Source: Arenibacter sp. F26102
Lineage (GTDB): Bacteria; Bacteroidota; Bacteroidia; Flavobacteriales; Flavobacteriaceae
Reading direction: 5' to 3'
NCBI RefSeq assembly: GCF_023015865.1
Contig: NZ_JALKBC010000008.1
Span: forward strand, 62,001 to 126,000
DNA: 64,000 bases
In this document: positions 1 through 8,502 of the stretch, piece after piece
Position numbering within the stretch: position 1 is the stretch's first letter
Layout: every line of letters begins with the position of its first letter
The notes under the pieces: generated by a model
Told to the model about the DNA's origin: nothing
The model's database searches: none
Seen by the model: the letters and a program-made list of their open reading frames with translations, nothing else
Translations under genes and position numbers: made by a program

Positions 1-303
1 TTCATCTTTGGTTATGTTTTTACCTACCGGCACCTTTGAGCTACTTATATAATCTTCAAAAGTATGTAAGGGTACACCTCCTAAGGTTAGAATACGTTCC
101 GCTATTTCATCTACCTTTAAATTGGCATCGGTATACAATTCCTCAAATTTTACATGAAGATCAAAAAATCTTTTCCCCTTTATATTCCAATGAATTCCCC
201 TCAGGTTTTGATAGTAACGTTGGAAATTTGCCAATAACTGATTTAAATCTTTACTTAAAGATTTTGATTTGGAAATATCCAAACCTATGCTGTTCAATTT
301 CAT
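1..303 (-). CDS. dps: Dps-family ferritin-like protein (partial, 3' end off the window)
   Basis: Reading the minus strand from the ATG at 303 gives 101 codons that stay open to the window edge. The N-terminal part has the Dps ferroxidase layout: H-W-N near residue 38 (GIHWNIKG), then F-F-D-L-H and E-E-L-Y on the next helix, then a D-E-I-A-E-R-I helix. Dps proteins form 12-subunit shells that oxidise and store iron and protect DNA during oxidative stress and starvation. Family members are about 150-165 residues, so roughly a third is missing. It is divergent from the efflux cluster across a 301-base gap. An oxyR homologue lies 4.6 kb away; OxyR controls dps in several bacteria, but I could not find a convincing OxyR site here. 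Confidence 0.88.
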   Translation of the reverse strand, partial: MKLNSIGLDISKSKSLSKDLNQLLANFQRYYQNLRGIHWNIKGKRFFDLHVKFEELYTDANLKVDEIAERILTLGGVPLHTFEDYISSSKVPVGKNITKDE

Positions 304-604
304 AATATATTCTTTTAATTATACCACTAAACTACAAATTCCTTTTACCATTGAAGCTTAAATTTATTGATAGATTTTATGATTGTATAGTAATATATGA
401 TAGGTAAAACGTAAGGTGCGTCAGTGGTATGATCACTAATGACATTACTAATAATTTAACGAAAAAATATTCAAAAAATTAAAAAAACATTCTTATAATA
501 TCAGTTTTACAATAAATTAAGAAAATAATAACAAAATATCCTATCTAATAATAAGGCACTAGCTTAAATTTGATTCCCCCCCCCTTTAACTAAACCACCT
601 AATA
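304..604. other. Divergent intergenic region between dps and the efflux adaptor
   Basis: This 301-base AT-rich gap must carry promoters for both flanking genes. Near the plus-strand gene there is a TAAATTTG -7 box (565-572) followed by a run of nine C. A short inverted repeat AGTG-N7-CACT lies at 423-437. Three ATAG tetramers (370, 387, 400) sit near the dps side, but their spacing does not fit an OxyR site. No coding sequence is visible. Confidence 0.6.
565..584 (+). promoter_or_regulatory. Candidate -7 box followed by a C9 homopolymer, upstream of the efflux operon
   Basis: TAAATTTG at 565-572 matches the Bacteroidota -7 consensus TAnnTTTG. Transcription would start about 5-7 bases further on, inside the run of nine C at 576-584, which ends 20 bases before the ATG at 605. 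I see no clear TTG element near -33. The C run is striking in this AT-rich DNA and could vary in length by slippage. Confidence 0.45.
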
Positions 605-1849
605 ATGAATAAAAAAAAACTACTCCTATTTGGTATCCCCATTGTTCTTGTTCTTTTAGGCTACACCTTGTTCGGGAATACTTCGGATGAAGATGTAGCT
701 ATTACCACCAAGGTAGTAAAGGGCGATTTTCTTAATGAAGTGATTATTTCTGGGGAGGCTCAATCCACTAGCTTGAAAAAAATTAATGGTCCTGATGACA
801 TTCGAAAATTTAAACTTCGGGATGTAAAAATTCAAGATTTAATTCCAGAAGGCTCTTTGGTGAAAGAAGGAGACTATGTGGGAAGATTGGATCCCTCAGA
901 GGTGAATGAACAGATATTGGATGCCCAATTAAACTTGGAAACCGCCCAGTCTAAATACACCCAAGAACAGTTGGACACTACCCTCACCTTGAAACAGGAA
1001 AGGACAGCTATAAAAGATTTGTTATTTGATCTCCAAGAAAATAGGCTGGAGCTTAAACAATCTATCTATGAACCTCCCGCCACTATTAAAAAGCTTGAAA
1101 TAGGTATTGAACGTCTGGAACGGGATCTAAAAGAAAGAACCGAGGATTACAAAATCAAAGAACAGAAAGCCATGGCCAAAATGGTGGAAGTTGGAACTGA
1201 AGTCTCCAAAATAAGTAAAATGCTGGACGAGCTCAGGAATCTTCAAAAATCCTTCACCATACTTTCGGACGCCAATGGAATGGTGACCTATGCCAAGAAC
1301 TGGGATGGTTCAAAAAGAAAGGTCGGGTCGTCCATTAGTATGTGGGATCCTGCTATTGCGACCCTACCGGACCTCACCAAAATGGAATCCAAGACCTATG
1401 CCAATGAGGTAGACATAAGAAAGATTAAAAAAGACCTTCCCGTTATAATAGGTTTCGATGCATTTCCGGACGTAATGGTAAAAGGAACCATAACCAACGT
1501 GGCCAATGTAGGGGAAGAAAAAAGAGGATCGGACATTAAACTTTTTCAGGTATTGGTGAATTTTGATGAGAATAATGAAAATGTAAGACCAGGCATGACG
1601 ACCTCCAACAGGATACTGATACACAAGGAAGAAGATGTCCTTATGGTGCCCTTGGAAGCCGTATTCTCCCAAGATTCCATAAGTTTTGTTTATGCCAAGT
1701 CCGGATTGTCAATCAATAAAAAGGAAATAGAGATGGGCGAATCCAATCTAGACGTAGTAATCATTAAAAATGGTTTAAATGAAAATGAAGTCGTATATCT
1801 GAGTAAGCCGGACGGAATGGAAGAAAAGAGTATACTGTCTTTAAATTAG
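605..1849 (+). CDS. MacA/HlyD-type periplasmic adaptor of an export system
   Basis: A 414-residue membrane-fusion protein. A basic N-terminus (MNKKK) and one hydrophobic segment (about residues 5-24) anchor it in the inner membrane. A lipoyl/barrel half follows (about 35-105), then a long charged alpha-hairpin (about 108-215, rich in E, K, L and Q), then barrel and membrane-proximal domains with a typical ending around VPLEAVF. Such proteins bridge an inner-membrane permease to a TolC channel. It is the first gene of a tight adaptor-permease-TolC cluster: four bases separate it from the permease. No ATPase gene is in the cluster. The exported substrate cannot be told from sequence. Confidence 0.85.
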   Translation: MNKKKLLLFGIPIVLVLLGYTLFGNTSDEDVAITTKVVKGDFLNEVIISGEAQSTSLKKINGPDDIRKFKLRDVKIQDLIPEGSLVKEGDYVGRLDPSEVNEQILDAQLNLETAQSKYTQEQLDTTLTLKQERTAIKDLLFDLQENRLELKQSIYEPPATIKKLEIGIERLERDLKERTEDYKIKEQKAMAKMVEVGTEVSKISKMLDELRNLQKSFTILSDANGMVTYAKNWDGSKRKVGSSISMWDPAIATLPDLTKMESKTYANEVDIRKIKKDLPVIIGFDAFPDVMVKGTITNVANVGEEKRGSDIKLFQVLVNFDENNENVRPGMTTSNRILIHKEEDVLMVPLEAVFSQDSISFVYAKSGLSINKKEIEMGESNLDVVIIKNGLNENEVVYLSKPDGMEEKSILSLN

Positions 1850-1853
1850 CTTC

Positions 1854-3224
1854 ATGATAGACAAGATACTTCTAGAACAGATTGTCTCTAATTTTAGGGA
1901 AGCCATCCGTGTGGTAACGATCAATAAGGTTAGAACCTTTTTAACGGCATTGGGAATCATATTTGGTGTTGCAGCCGTAATTACCATGTTGTCTATTGGG
2001 AATGGGGCAGAAAAAGAGATTTTGGCACAATTGGAACTCGTAGGTGTAAACAACATTGTGGTTACCCCCATACCTGACGAAGAAGATGAGAACGTTAGTG
2101 AGGACGATGAGGGTGCCAAAGAAACGACCCGGTTTTCAAAAGGATTGGATCTATTGGATGTAGCCAGTATAGCAAATAATATTCCAACCATAAAAGCCAT
2201 TAGTCCCGAAATAATCCTGGAAACTTATGTCATAAATAAGGGAAGGCAAAATTCGGTAAAATTAATAGGCGTTACCAATTCCTTTTTTGAAACCTCTAAC
2301 ATTCATATAGGTAAAGGCATCAACTTCTCGGAGGAGCATTCTGTAAATGCTTCTTCGGTATGTATTATAGGGGAAAAGGTTGAAAAAAAATTATTTCCGG
2401 GCGAGAGTGCCATAGGCAAACAAATCAAGGTCAAAGACGTTTGGCTTCAAGTGATCGGAATAATCGAGGAAAAGCTAATTTCGGAAAAAGCTCAGGAAAA
2501 CCTAGGCATCAGAGATCTTAATCAAGATATCTACATTCCTGTTAAGACTTTTTTGGTCCGCTATAAGGATAGAAAGATTATATCCGATGAACCCTTAGAT
2601 TTTAGTGGAGGAGGAATGATCATAATTGGTGGCGCCAACAATGGACCCAAAAAGAGAATACCCAGGGGCAATTATCATCAGTTGGACAAACTAACGGTTC
2701 AGGTAAATAATTCCAACGAACTAAAATCGACCGCTGAAGTACTTAGCAAACTCCTTAAAAGAAAACATAATGATGTTTTGGATTTTGAAATAACCATTCC
2801 TATACAATTGCTAAAGCAGCAACAGAAAACGAAACAGATTTTCAATATAGTGCTTAGTGTTATTGCCGGTATATCCCTCCTTATTGGTGGCATCGGTATT
2901 ATGAACATTATGTTGGCCTCAGTATTGGAACGCACTAAGGAAATCGGTATCATGCGGGCCATTGGGGCTACCAAGCAGGATGTTATTCTACAGTTTTTAT
3001 CGGAGTCTGTACTAATAAGCTTAGGTGGCGGGATTATAGGGATAATATTGGGAATTGTGGCATCCTACGGGTTGGAATTGGCAACCGGAATAGAGACAAT
3101 ACTTTCATTAAACTCCATAATTTTATCCTTTTTTGTAGCCACTTTCATAGGGCTTGCGTTTGGAGTTTTACCTGCTAAATCCGCTGTGAACAAAAATCCA
3201 ATAGAGGCCATAAGACGGGAATAA
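1854..3224 (+). CDS. MacB-type (FtsX-fold) ABC transporter permease without a fused ATPase
   Basis: A 456-residue protein with the MacB permease layout: one membrane segment after the N-terminus (about 25-47, VRTFLTALGIIFGVAAVITM), a large periplasmic MacB_PCD-like domain (about 50-325), then three C-terminal membrane segments starting near 330. The coupling motif ERTKEIGIMRAIGAT, typical of FtsX/MacB permeases, follows the second segment. An acidic insert near residue 78 (PDEEDENVSEDDEG) is unusual. MacB of E. coli carries its own N-terminal ATPase; this protein has none, and no ATPase gene lies beside it, so it must borrow one encoded elsewhere. It likely works with the adaptor 4 bases upstream and the TolC homologue 66 bases downstream. 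Confidence 0.87.
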   Translation: MIDKILLEQIVSNFREAIRVVTINKVRTFLTALGIIFGVAAVITMLSIGNGAEKEILAQLELVGVNNIVVTPIPDEEDENVSEDDEGAKETTRFSKGLDLLDVASIANNIPTIKAISPEIILETYVINKGRQNSVKLIGVTNSFFETSNIHIGKGINFSEEHSVNASSVCIIGEKVEKKLFPGESAIGKQIKVKDVWLQVIGIIEEKLISEKAQENLGIRDLNQDIYIPVKTFLVRYKDRKIISDEPLDFSGGGMIIIGGANNGPKKRIPRGNYHQLDKLTVQVNNSNELKSTAEVLSKLLKRKHNDVLDFEITIPIQLLKQQQKTKQIFNIVLSVIAGISLLIGGIGIMNIMLASVLERTKEIGIMRAIGATKQDVILQFLSESVLISLGGGIIGIILGIVASYGLELATGIETILSLNSIILSFFVATFIGLAFGVLPAKSAVNKNPIEAIRRE

Positions 3225-3290
3225 AATAATATTACGAATAACATTTATTACAATTACCCTCCCCCACTATATCAATCAAAACAGTCCAAA

Positions 3291-4751
3291 ATGAAAAAAT
3301 GTATTTTGTTGATGTTCCTTTGTTCAAACCTTTTTGTACTGGGACAGACCAAAAAGCTCACGCTAACTGAGGCCATTGAAATGGCGAAAAAAAACTCCCC
3401 TGAATACCAAGCAGTACTTAATCAATCACAAGCCAGTTATTGGAAATACAGAACCTATGTGGCCCAATTTTTGCCCCAATTTAGATTGTCAGCCACTTTG
3501 CCGGATTATTCCAAATCCATTACAAGAATTACAAATGATGAGGGCCAGGATATTTTCGTAAATCAGAATCAATCCAGAGTAGATGGGACTTTGTCCATAG
3601 ACCAGCGGGTTCCTTTCACTGGAGGTAACCTTTCCCTTAATTCCCAAATCCAAAGAATTGACCGCTTTGGTGCAGATGAAAACAGCAACTACTCCCTGAC
3701 CCCATTTTCCGTAAATTACTATCAAAATTCCTTGTTCTTTAATCCCTATAAGTGGGACAGGCAAATAGAACCTTTAAAATACGAGGAATCCAAGCGCGAA
3801 TTTATAGAACGGATGGAGGATATTTCTTTAAGCAGTTGTCAGCGGTATTTTGGGTTATTGACCGCGCAAATGAGGTTAAAAAATTCCAAGAATAATTTGG
3901 CCACACAGGATACCTTATTACAGATTGCCAAAGGGAGGTTCGAAATTGGAAAGATTGCCGAAAATGAGCTATTGCAGATGGAACTCGGACATTTAAACTC
4001 AAAAAATGAAGTTACAACAAACACTATCCTACTTAAAAGAACTTCACAAAATCTAGCCCGTTATTTGGAATTAGAAACCGAAAACATAGAACTCTTCATT
4101 CCCGAGAAACTGGTAGATTTTGAGGTGAGTGTGCAGACGGCCCTAGATGAAGCTACCACCAATAGAAAGTCTGTTATCGAATTTAGAAGGAGACGATTGG
4201 AGGCGGAAAGAAATCTTGCTGAAATAAAAGGTAACAATAGGTTGGAAATTAATGTTAATGCCAATTTTGGATTAAATAAACGCGCCGATGATTATGACGC
4301 CTTATTTCAGGACTATGACAGACAACAAAGGGTTTCCGTAAGGTTAGGAATCCCCATTTTTGATTGGGGGGTATCCAAATCCGAAAGAAAAATGGGAGAG
4401 GCCGATCTAGGTTTGGTAGAAACAAATATTAAACAAGAACAGCAGGCCTTTGAACAGGAAATTTATCTACATATATTAAATTGGTCCAGCAAACGTGATT
4501 TTCTTTCCACCTCGGAAAAGGCCAAAGAGATTGCCATTAAACGTTATCAAATTACTAAGGAGAGATATGTTCTGGGAAAAATTACCATTACCGATCTAAA
4601 TCTGGCACAACAAGAAAAAGATAAGGCGGAGATCGATTACCTAAATTCTTTGGAAAATTTTTGGACCGATTATTATACCTTGAGAAAACTAACGTTGTAC
4701 GATTTTATCAATGACAAAAAGATTGAAACTGAAAATATAATTTTTGATTAA
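3291..4751 (+). CDS. TolC-family outer membrane efflux protein
   Basis: 486 residues with an N-terminal signal peptide (MKKCILLMFLCSNLFVLGQ) and the two repeated OEP halves expected of TolC: an early LTLTEAIEMAKKNSPEYQ segment and long amphipathic coiled-coil stretches around residues 165-260 and 360-460. In such proteins three subunits form an outer-membrane barrel with a periplasmic helical tunnel that docks onto adaptor proteins. It closes the adaptor-permease-TolC cluster. The 66-base gap before it contains a C-rich patch but no obvious terminator, so it is probably co-transcribed with the first two genes. Confidence 0.87.
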   Translation: MKKCILLMFLCSNLFVLGQTKKLTLTEAIEMAKKNSPEYQAVLNQSQASYWKYRTYVAQFLPQFRLSATLPDYSKSITRITNDEGQDIFVNQNQSRVDGTLSIDQRVPFTGGNLSLNSQIQRIDRFGADENSNYSLTPFSVNYYQNSLFFNPYKWDRQIEPLKYEESKREFIERMEDISLSSCQRYFGLLTAQMRLKNSKNNLATQDTLLQIAKGRFEIGKIAENELLQMELGHLNSKNEVTTNTILLKRTSQNLARYLELETENIELFIPEKLVDFEVSVQTALDEATTNRKSVIEFRRRRLEAERNLAEIKGNNRLEINVNANFGLNKRADDYDALFQDYDRQQRVSVRLGIPIFDWGVSKSERKMGEADLGLVETNIKQEQQAFEQEIYLHILNWSSKRDFLSTSEKAKEIAIKRYQITKERYVLGKITITDLNLAQQEKDKAEIDYLNSLENFWTDYYTLRKLTLYDFINDKKIETENIIFD

Positions 4752-4889
4752 ATGCCTATATTTTCAGGGAACGAACCTATGAACGGGCTTCCACATTTAG
4801 AGGATAGTAAAAAGATTTTACAAGTAAGGGCCAAACAGTTTAGGATTTGATTTTAGTTTTCATAATTTTATCCTTTAAAATAATACTGC

Positions 4890-5828
4890 ATGACCATTAC
4901 ACAATTGCAATATGTACTAGCCGTAGCCGAGTACCAAAATTTCACCTTGGCAGCCGAAAAAAGCTTCGTTACCCAACCTACCCTAAGTATGCAAGTACAA
5001 AAATTGGAGGATGAATTGGACATATTGATTTTCGATAGAAGTAAAAAACCCATCACCATAACAGAAGTGGGTGCAAAAATTGTGGCACAAGCTAAGAATA
5101 TTGTCAACGAGGCCAACCGTATCAAAGATATTGTAGACCAAGAAAAAGGGTTTATCGGTGGGGAGTTCACCTTAGGAATAATTCCTACAATTATGCCCAC
5201 CCTATTACCTATGTTCCTTAGGACCTTTATTAAGAAATATCCTAAAGTAAACCTGATTATAAAGGAACAAAACACTGATAATTTAATCCGGAACCTACAA
5301 GATGGCCATATTGATGCGGCCATTGCGGCCACACCTTTGGAAATCGAATATATAAAGGAACGCCCACTATACTATGAACCTTTCGTAGGCTACGTACCGC
5401 CTAACCACCGATTGGGGCAATCGTTCGAATTGACTCCGGAAGATCTGGAAATTTCAGATGTCCTGCTTTTGAGGGACGGACACTGTTTTAGGGATGGGGT
5501 AATAAATTTGTGTAATGCTTCCAAAAATTATCAGGAAGAACACTTTCAATTGCAGAGTGGTAGTTTTGAAACACTGATCAACCTGTCTAACGAAGGTTTG
5601 GGCATGACCCTCCTACCCTTTCTAAATACAATAGAACTCGATGATAAAAAGAGGCAGAACCTCAAATTTTTTAAAAATCCATCTCCAGCACGGGAAGTAA
5701 GTCTAATATATCATAAGAGTGAGCTCAAAATACAGATTACCGAAGCATTATATGATGTGATCGCCAGTGTAGTAAGAGGCGCTATTGCTTTCCAGGACGT
5801 AAAAATTATTAGTCCGTTAAACAAATAG
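4890..5828 (+). CDS. oxyR: Hydrogen-peroxide sensing LysR-type regulator OxyR
   Basis: 312 residues: a LysR winged helix-turn-helix (about 1-60, with LAAEKSFVTQPTLSMQVQKL) and a ligand-binding-fold sensor domain (about 90-295). The redox signature is present. DGHCFRD places a cysteine at residue 199 and NLC places the second at 208, the same positions as the C199/C208 pair that forms the regulatory disulfide in E. coli OxyR. The protein should therefore switch on antioxidant genes after oxidation by peroxide. The dps, msrA and trxB genes in this window are plausible targets by function, but I see no clear binding site. It ends exactly one base before the convergent lipoprotein gene. Confidence 0.93.
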   Translation: MTITQLQYVLAVAEYQNFTLAAEKSFVTQPTLSMQVQKLEDELDILIFDRSKKPITITEVGAKIVAQAKNIVNEANRIKDIVDQEKGFIGGEFTLGIIPTIMPTLLPMFLRTFIKKYPKVNLIIKEQNTDNLIRNLQDGHIDAAIAATPLEIEYIKERPLYYEPFVGYVPPNHRLGQSFELTPEDLEISDVLLLRDGHCFRDGVINLCNASKNYQEEHFQLQSGSFETLINLSNEGLGMTLLPFLNTIELDDKKRQNLKFFKNPSPAREVSLIYHKSELKIQITEALYDVIASVVRGAIAFQDVKIISPLNK

Positions 5829-6224
5829 CTAATTTATTTTTCGATATTTATAGGAGCATTCCTCAATACAGCCCACGTTGGACAAAATAAGATTTCCTTC
5901 CGAAAAATTCATATTGAAATTGGTCTCAATAGCATTGTTTTCACAGTGATATCTCAATGTTAATACTTGATCATTTGTACTGAAGATTCCATTGACAATT
6001 CCACCACAGGCCTTCTCGTTATGGGTATAGGATCCATTTGCCTTAAATTCGAATTTAGGTCCATTGGCTACCATTGTCCAATTTTCAACAATGTCGCCAG
6101 GACTTATTTTAGTAGCTTCCAATTGCCATTCCCCGAGAAGTTCGTTGGTAATTACCGGCAAGGTATCTTCGTCCTTTCCACAGCTCAAAACGATTAGAAC
6201 AATCAGGTAGGTTAAATATTTCAT
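5829..6224 (-). CDS. Small lipocalin-like lipoprotein
   Basis: I place the start at the ATG at 6224 (131 residues) because it gives a clean lipoprotein signal (MKYLTYLIVLIVLSC, cysteine at 15); an in-frame ATG at 6248 would add eight residues before it. After the cysteine comes GKDED, an acidic stretch of the kind linked to surface display in Bacteroidota. The mature part has the lipocalin-like pattern LLGEWQLEATKI and FEFKANGSYT, seen in many small Bacteroidota proteins of unknown role. Five cysteines remain in the mature domain, so disulfides are possible. Its stop codon abuts that of oxyR with no gap. Confidence 0.72.
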   Translation of the reverse strand: MKYLTYLIVLIVLSCGKDEDTLPVITNELLGEWQLEATKISPGDIVENWTMVANGPKFEFKANGSYTHNEKACGGIVNGIFSTNDQVLTLRYHCENNAIETNFNMNFSEGNLILSNVGCIEECSYKYRKIN

Positions 6225-6340
6225 GTATATAAAATTGGGGGTCCGCAATTATATACGTTTGAATTAAGCAAAAAAGTTGTTATCGAAACAAAACAATTAT
6301 TAAAATAATTGCCTCGCTCCCGCTTGGCAGGCCATAAAAA

Positions 6341-6363
6341 AAGCCACCATATAAGGGTGGCTT
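6341..6363 (-). terminator. Rho-independent terminator of the small gene at 6368-6565
   Basis: The hairpin AAGCCACC / GGTGGCTT has a 7-base loop. On the minus strand it is followed by a run of T (the plus strand shows a run of A at 6336-6342). It begins five bases after the stop of the 65-residue gene. Confidence 0.85.
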
Positions 6364-6367
6364 GTAT

Positions 6368-6565
6368 CTAAGCTTTTAAATAAAGTAAGCTTTGTTGTAG
6401 TTCCGGCTTGTCAAAAATGAATTGTTTTAACCAGAGTTTTAATTCTTCTATTTCAAATGGTAATAGTCTTGTCACTGCTTTTTCTAGTTCTTTGCAAAAT
6501 AACTTTGTATCAAAACTAACCTTTTGCAGTACGGTTTTAGTGTACTCTAACATAGCTCTTGCCAT
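6368..6565 (-). CDS. Small conserved hypothetical protein (65 aa)
   Basis: A 65-residue, leucine- and lysine-rich, probably helical protein (MARAMLEYTKTVLQKVSFD...) with no signal peptide or membrane segment. It has its own strong terminator directly after the stop codon, which supports it being a real, separately expressed gene. I believe near-identical short proteins occur in other Flavobacteriaceae, but I cannot name a family or a function. The single cysteine (residue 24, LFCKEL) has no partner. An overlapping plus-strand reading frame (6408-6602) is less likely because of the terminator's orientation. Confidence 0.7.
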   Translation of the reverse strand: MARAMLEYTKTVLQKVSFDTKLFCKELEKAVTRLLPFEIEELKLWLKQFIFDKPELQQSLLYLKA

Positions 6566-6655
6566 ATTTCAAAATAATTTTAGGTTGCTAGGACTAAGAT
6601 AACCATTAAAAGATATATATTATTGCTGTCTTTCCGTTAAATAATAGATAAAAGG

Positions 6656-7981
6656 ATGTTAAAGTCGATGACCGTACAATTTCAAATACCATATTCAGAT
6701 AAAATACGTATACTTAAACCGTTAATATTAGTTTGTTTCTCGATGATTTTTACGGGATGTAAAACCTTTAAAAACAATAAGTTATCCAAAGAAATTAATA
6801 AACAGCTAAGTTCCGTGGCAACTACTAATTACTTCCAAGGCGTTTTAGTCTATGACCCTGTTAGAAATGATACGGTGTATAGCCACAATAGTCAGAAATA
6901 TTTTACTCCCGCCAGTAATACCAAAATAATTACATTATTTTCTTCACTTAAAACCCTACCGGATAAGATTCCTGCGCTTAAATATGTGGTTAAAAATGAC
7001 ACCCTCTATATGGAAGGCACGGGCGATCCAACTTTGTTGCATTCCTATTTCGCAGACAGTACCGCAATAAAATTTGCCCAGGAATACGAGAACATATCCC
7101 TCTACTTGAATAATTTTAAGGAAAGTAGGTTTGGCCCCGGTTGGGCATGGGAGGATTATGAGCTGTATTTTAGTCCGGAAAGAAGTGGCATGCCTTTATA
7201 TGGCAATGTTGTAACTATTTCCAGTAAAGACAGTGTACAGGTTATACCAAGCTATTTCCAAAATCAAGTAGTACCTATAACTTATAGCGTAAACAGGGAA
7301 CTGTACAACAATACCTTTTATTTTGATACACAAAGAAGAGATACTTTGGAGAGTCCTTTTATGATAGATAGCACTCTTACCAAAAAACTGCTGGAAACAG
7401 TACTTCTTAAAAAGGTGAATATTGTACAAAAAATGCCAGATACGGAAAAACAAATATTGTACAGCGTTCCTTCAGATTCCGTATATAAAAGAATGATGCA
7501 GGTAAGTGATAATTTTCTGGCAGAACAATTATTGATTTTAAGTTCCTCTACCCTTTCGGATACCTTAAACAGTGCCAAGGCCAGAAAGTTTATTTTGGAC
7601 AACTATTTACAGGAACTTAGACAACCACCCCGATGGGTGGATGGTTCGGGCCTTTCCCGATACAATTTATTCACACCGGAAACCATGGTATATGTACTGA
7701 ATAAAATGTACCAAGAAATACCTCGTGAACGCCTTTTTAACTTTTTCCCTGTTAGCGGCCTATCAGGAACTTTAAAAGGCAAATTCAACGGTAATGACAG
7801 CCCTTATATTTACGCCAAAACCGGGTCGCTGGGCAATAATTACTGCCTTAGTGGATATCTGATAACCCGTTCGGGGAAAACCTTGATATTTAGTTTTATG
7901 AACAATCATTTTACCAAGAGCAACGCGGAGGTAAAACAACAAATGCAATCCATTTTCGAAATGATCAGGGATAATTATTGA
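6656..7981 (+). CDS. dacB: D-alanyl-D-alanine carboxypeptidase/endopeptidase, PBP4 (S13) family
   Basis: 441 residues. The three penicillin-binding motifs are visible in order: SxxK as SNTK at 87-90 (PASNTK), SxN as SDN (VSDNFLAEQ, about residue 280), and KTG at 388-390. This is the S13/PBP4 family, which cleaves D-Ala-D-Ala ends and cross-links in the periplasm during wall remodelling. The N-terminus looks like a lipoprotein signal (VCFSMIFTGC, cysteine at 35) with an unusually long leader; the ATG at 6668 would shorten it, but the AAAGG just before 6656 does not decide the matter. The 3' end overlaps the convergent msrA by seven bases. Confidence 0.9.
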   Translation: MLKSMTVQFQIPYSDKIRILKPLILVCFSMIFTGCKTFKNNKLSKEINKQLSSVATTNYFQGVLVYDPVRNDTVYSHNSQKYFTPASNTKIITLFSSLKTLPDKIPALKYVVKNDTLYMEGTGDPTLLHSYFADSTAIKFAQEYENISLYLNNFKESRFGPGWAWEDYELYFSPERSGMPLYGNVVTISSKDSVQVIPSYFQNQVVPITYSVNRELYNNTFYFDTQRRDTLESPFMIDSTLTKKLLETVLLKKVNIVQKMPDTEKQILYSVPSDSVYKRMMQVSDNFLAEQLLILSSSTLSDTLNSAKARKFILDNYLQELRQPPRWVDGSGLSRYNLFTPETMVYVLNKMYQEIPRERLFNFFPVSGLSGTLKGKFNGNDSPYIYAKTGSLGNNYCLSGYLITRSGKTLIFSFMNNHFTKSNAEVKQQMQSIFEMIRDNY

Positions 7982-8484
7982 CCCAAGACCTTACTTTCAT
8001 CAACATGCTTCCCAAATTTTAATGACAAGAGCCTTAGTTTAGGGGCAATATAGGTATCACAAAATGGCTTTTGTGGATTGTTAAAATAATAATTTTGGAA
8101 TGCTTTGTCCGAAAGTTTAAAATCCCCAAACGGCAAGACCTTGGTTACCAAAGGTTTTTTAAAACGCTCTTGAAGATTCTGTAATGACGCTTTGGACTTT
8201 TCAGTATCCAATGGGTCAAAAGTATAAATGGCAGACCGATATTTATTCCGCATGCTGTGATCTGAAGTCGATTTATGGGTATGCAGGTGTATTAAAATTA
8301 AGTCTTCGAGGGCGATGGATTTTGAATCGTAATACACAATAACAGCCTCAGAAAAGGAAGATTCTTTCCCTTTTGGAGCAACAAAACCCTGTTCTACCAC
8401 TCCAACACCTTTCAAGGACTGGTAAACCGCTTCGGTGCACCAATGGCATCCACCTCCAAAACCAATTTTCTGATTTGTTTTCAT
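7975..8484 (-). CDS. msrA: Peptide methionine-S-sulfoxide reductase A
   Basis: 169 residues, no signal peptide, cytoplasmic. MsrA reduces methionine-S-sulfoxide in oxidised proteins using thioredoxin. The active-site segment is GFGGGCHWCTEAVY, with the nucleophilic cysteine at 13. Most MsrA proteins have GCFW here, so histidine replaces the usual phenylalanine, and a second cysteine lies three residues later. Further family features are the HLHTHKSTSDHSMRNKYRSAIY region (substrate-binding H/D/Y) and an F-x-x-A-F-Q-N-Y-Y segment. A TrxB-type partner is encoded at 23.1-24.1 kb. It lies 18 bases downstream of the Nudix gene, so the two are probably one transcript. Confidence 0.9.
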   Translation of the reverse strand: MKTNQKIGFGGGCHWCTEAVYQSLKGVGVVEQGFVAPKGKESSFSEAVIVYYDSKSIALEDLILIHLHTHKSTSDHSMRNKYRSAIYTFDPLDTEKSKASLQNLQERFKKPLVTKVLPFGDFKLSDKAFQNYYFNNPQKPFCDTYIAPKLRLLSLKFGKHVDESKVLGQ

Positions 8485-8502
8485 AAGGGATTGGTCGCAA
8501 AG

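Noticed and set aside
370-403. Three ATAG tetramers upstream of dps, as a possible OxyR site.
   Set aside because: The spacings (17 and 13 bases) do not fit the ATAG-N7-CTAT pattern with its 22-base repeat, and the CTAT partners are missing.
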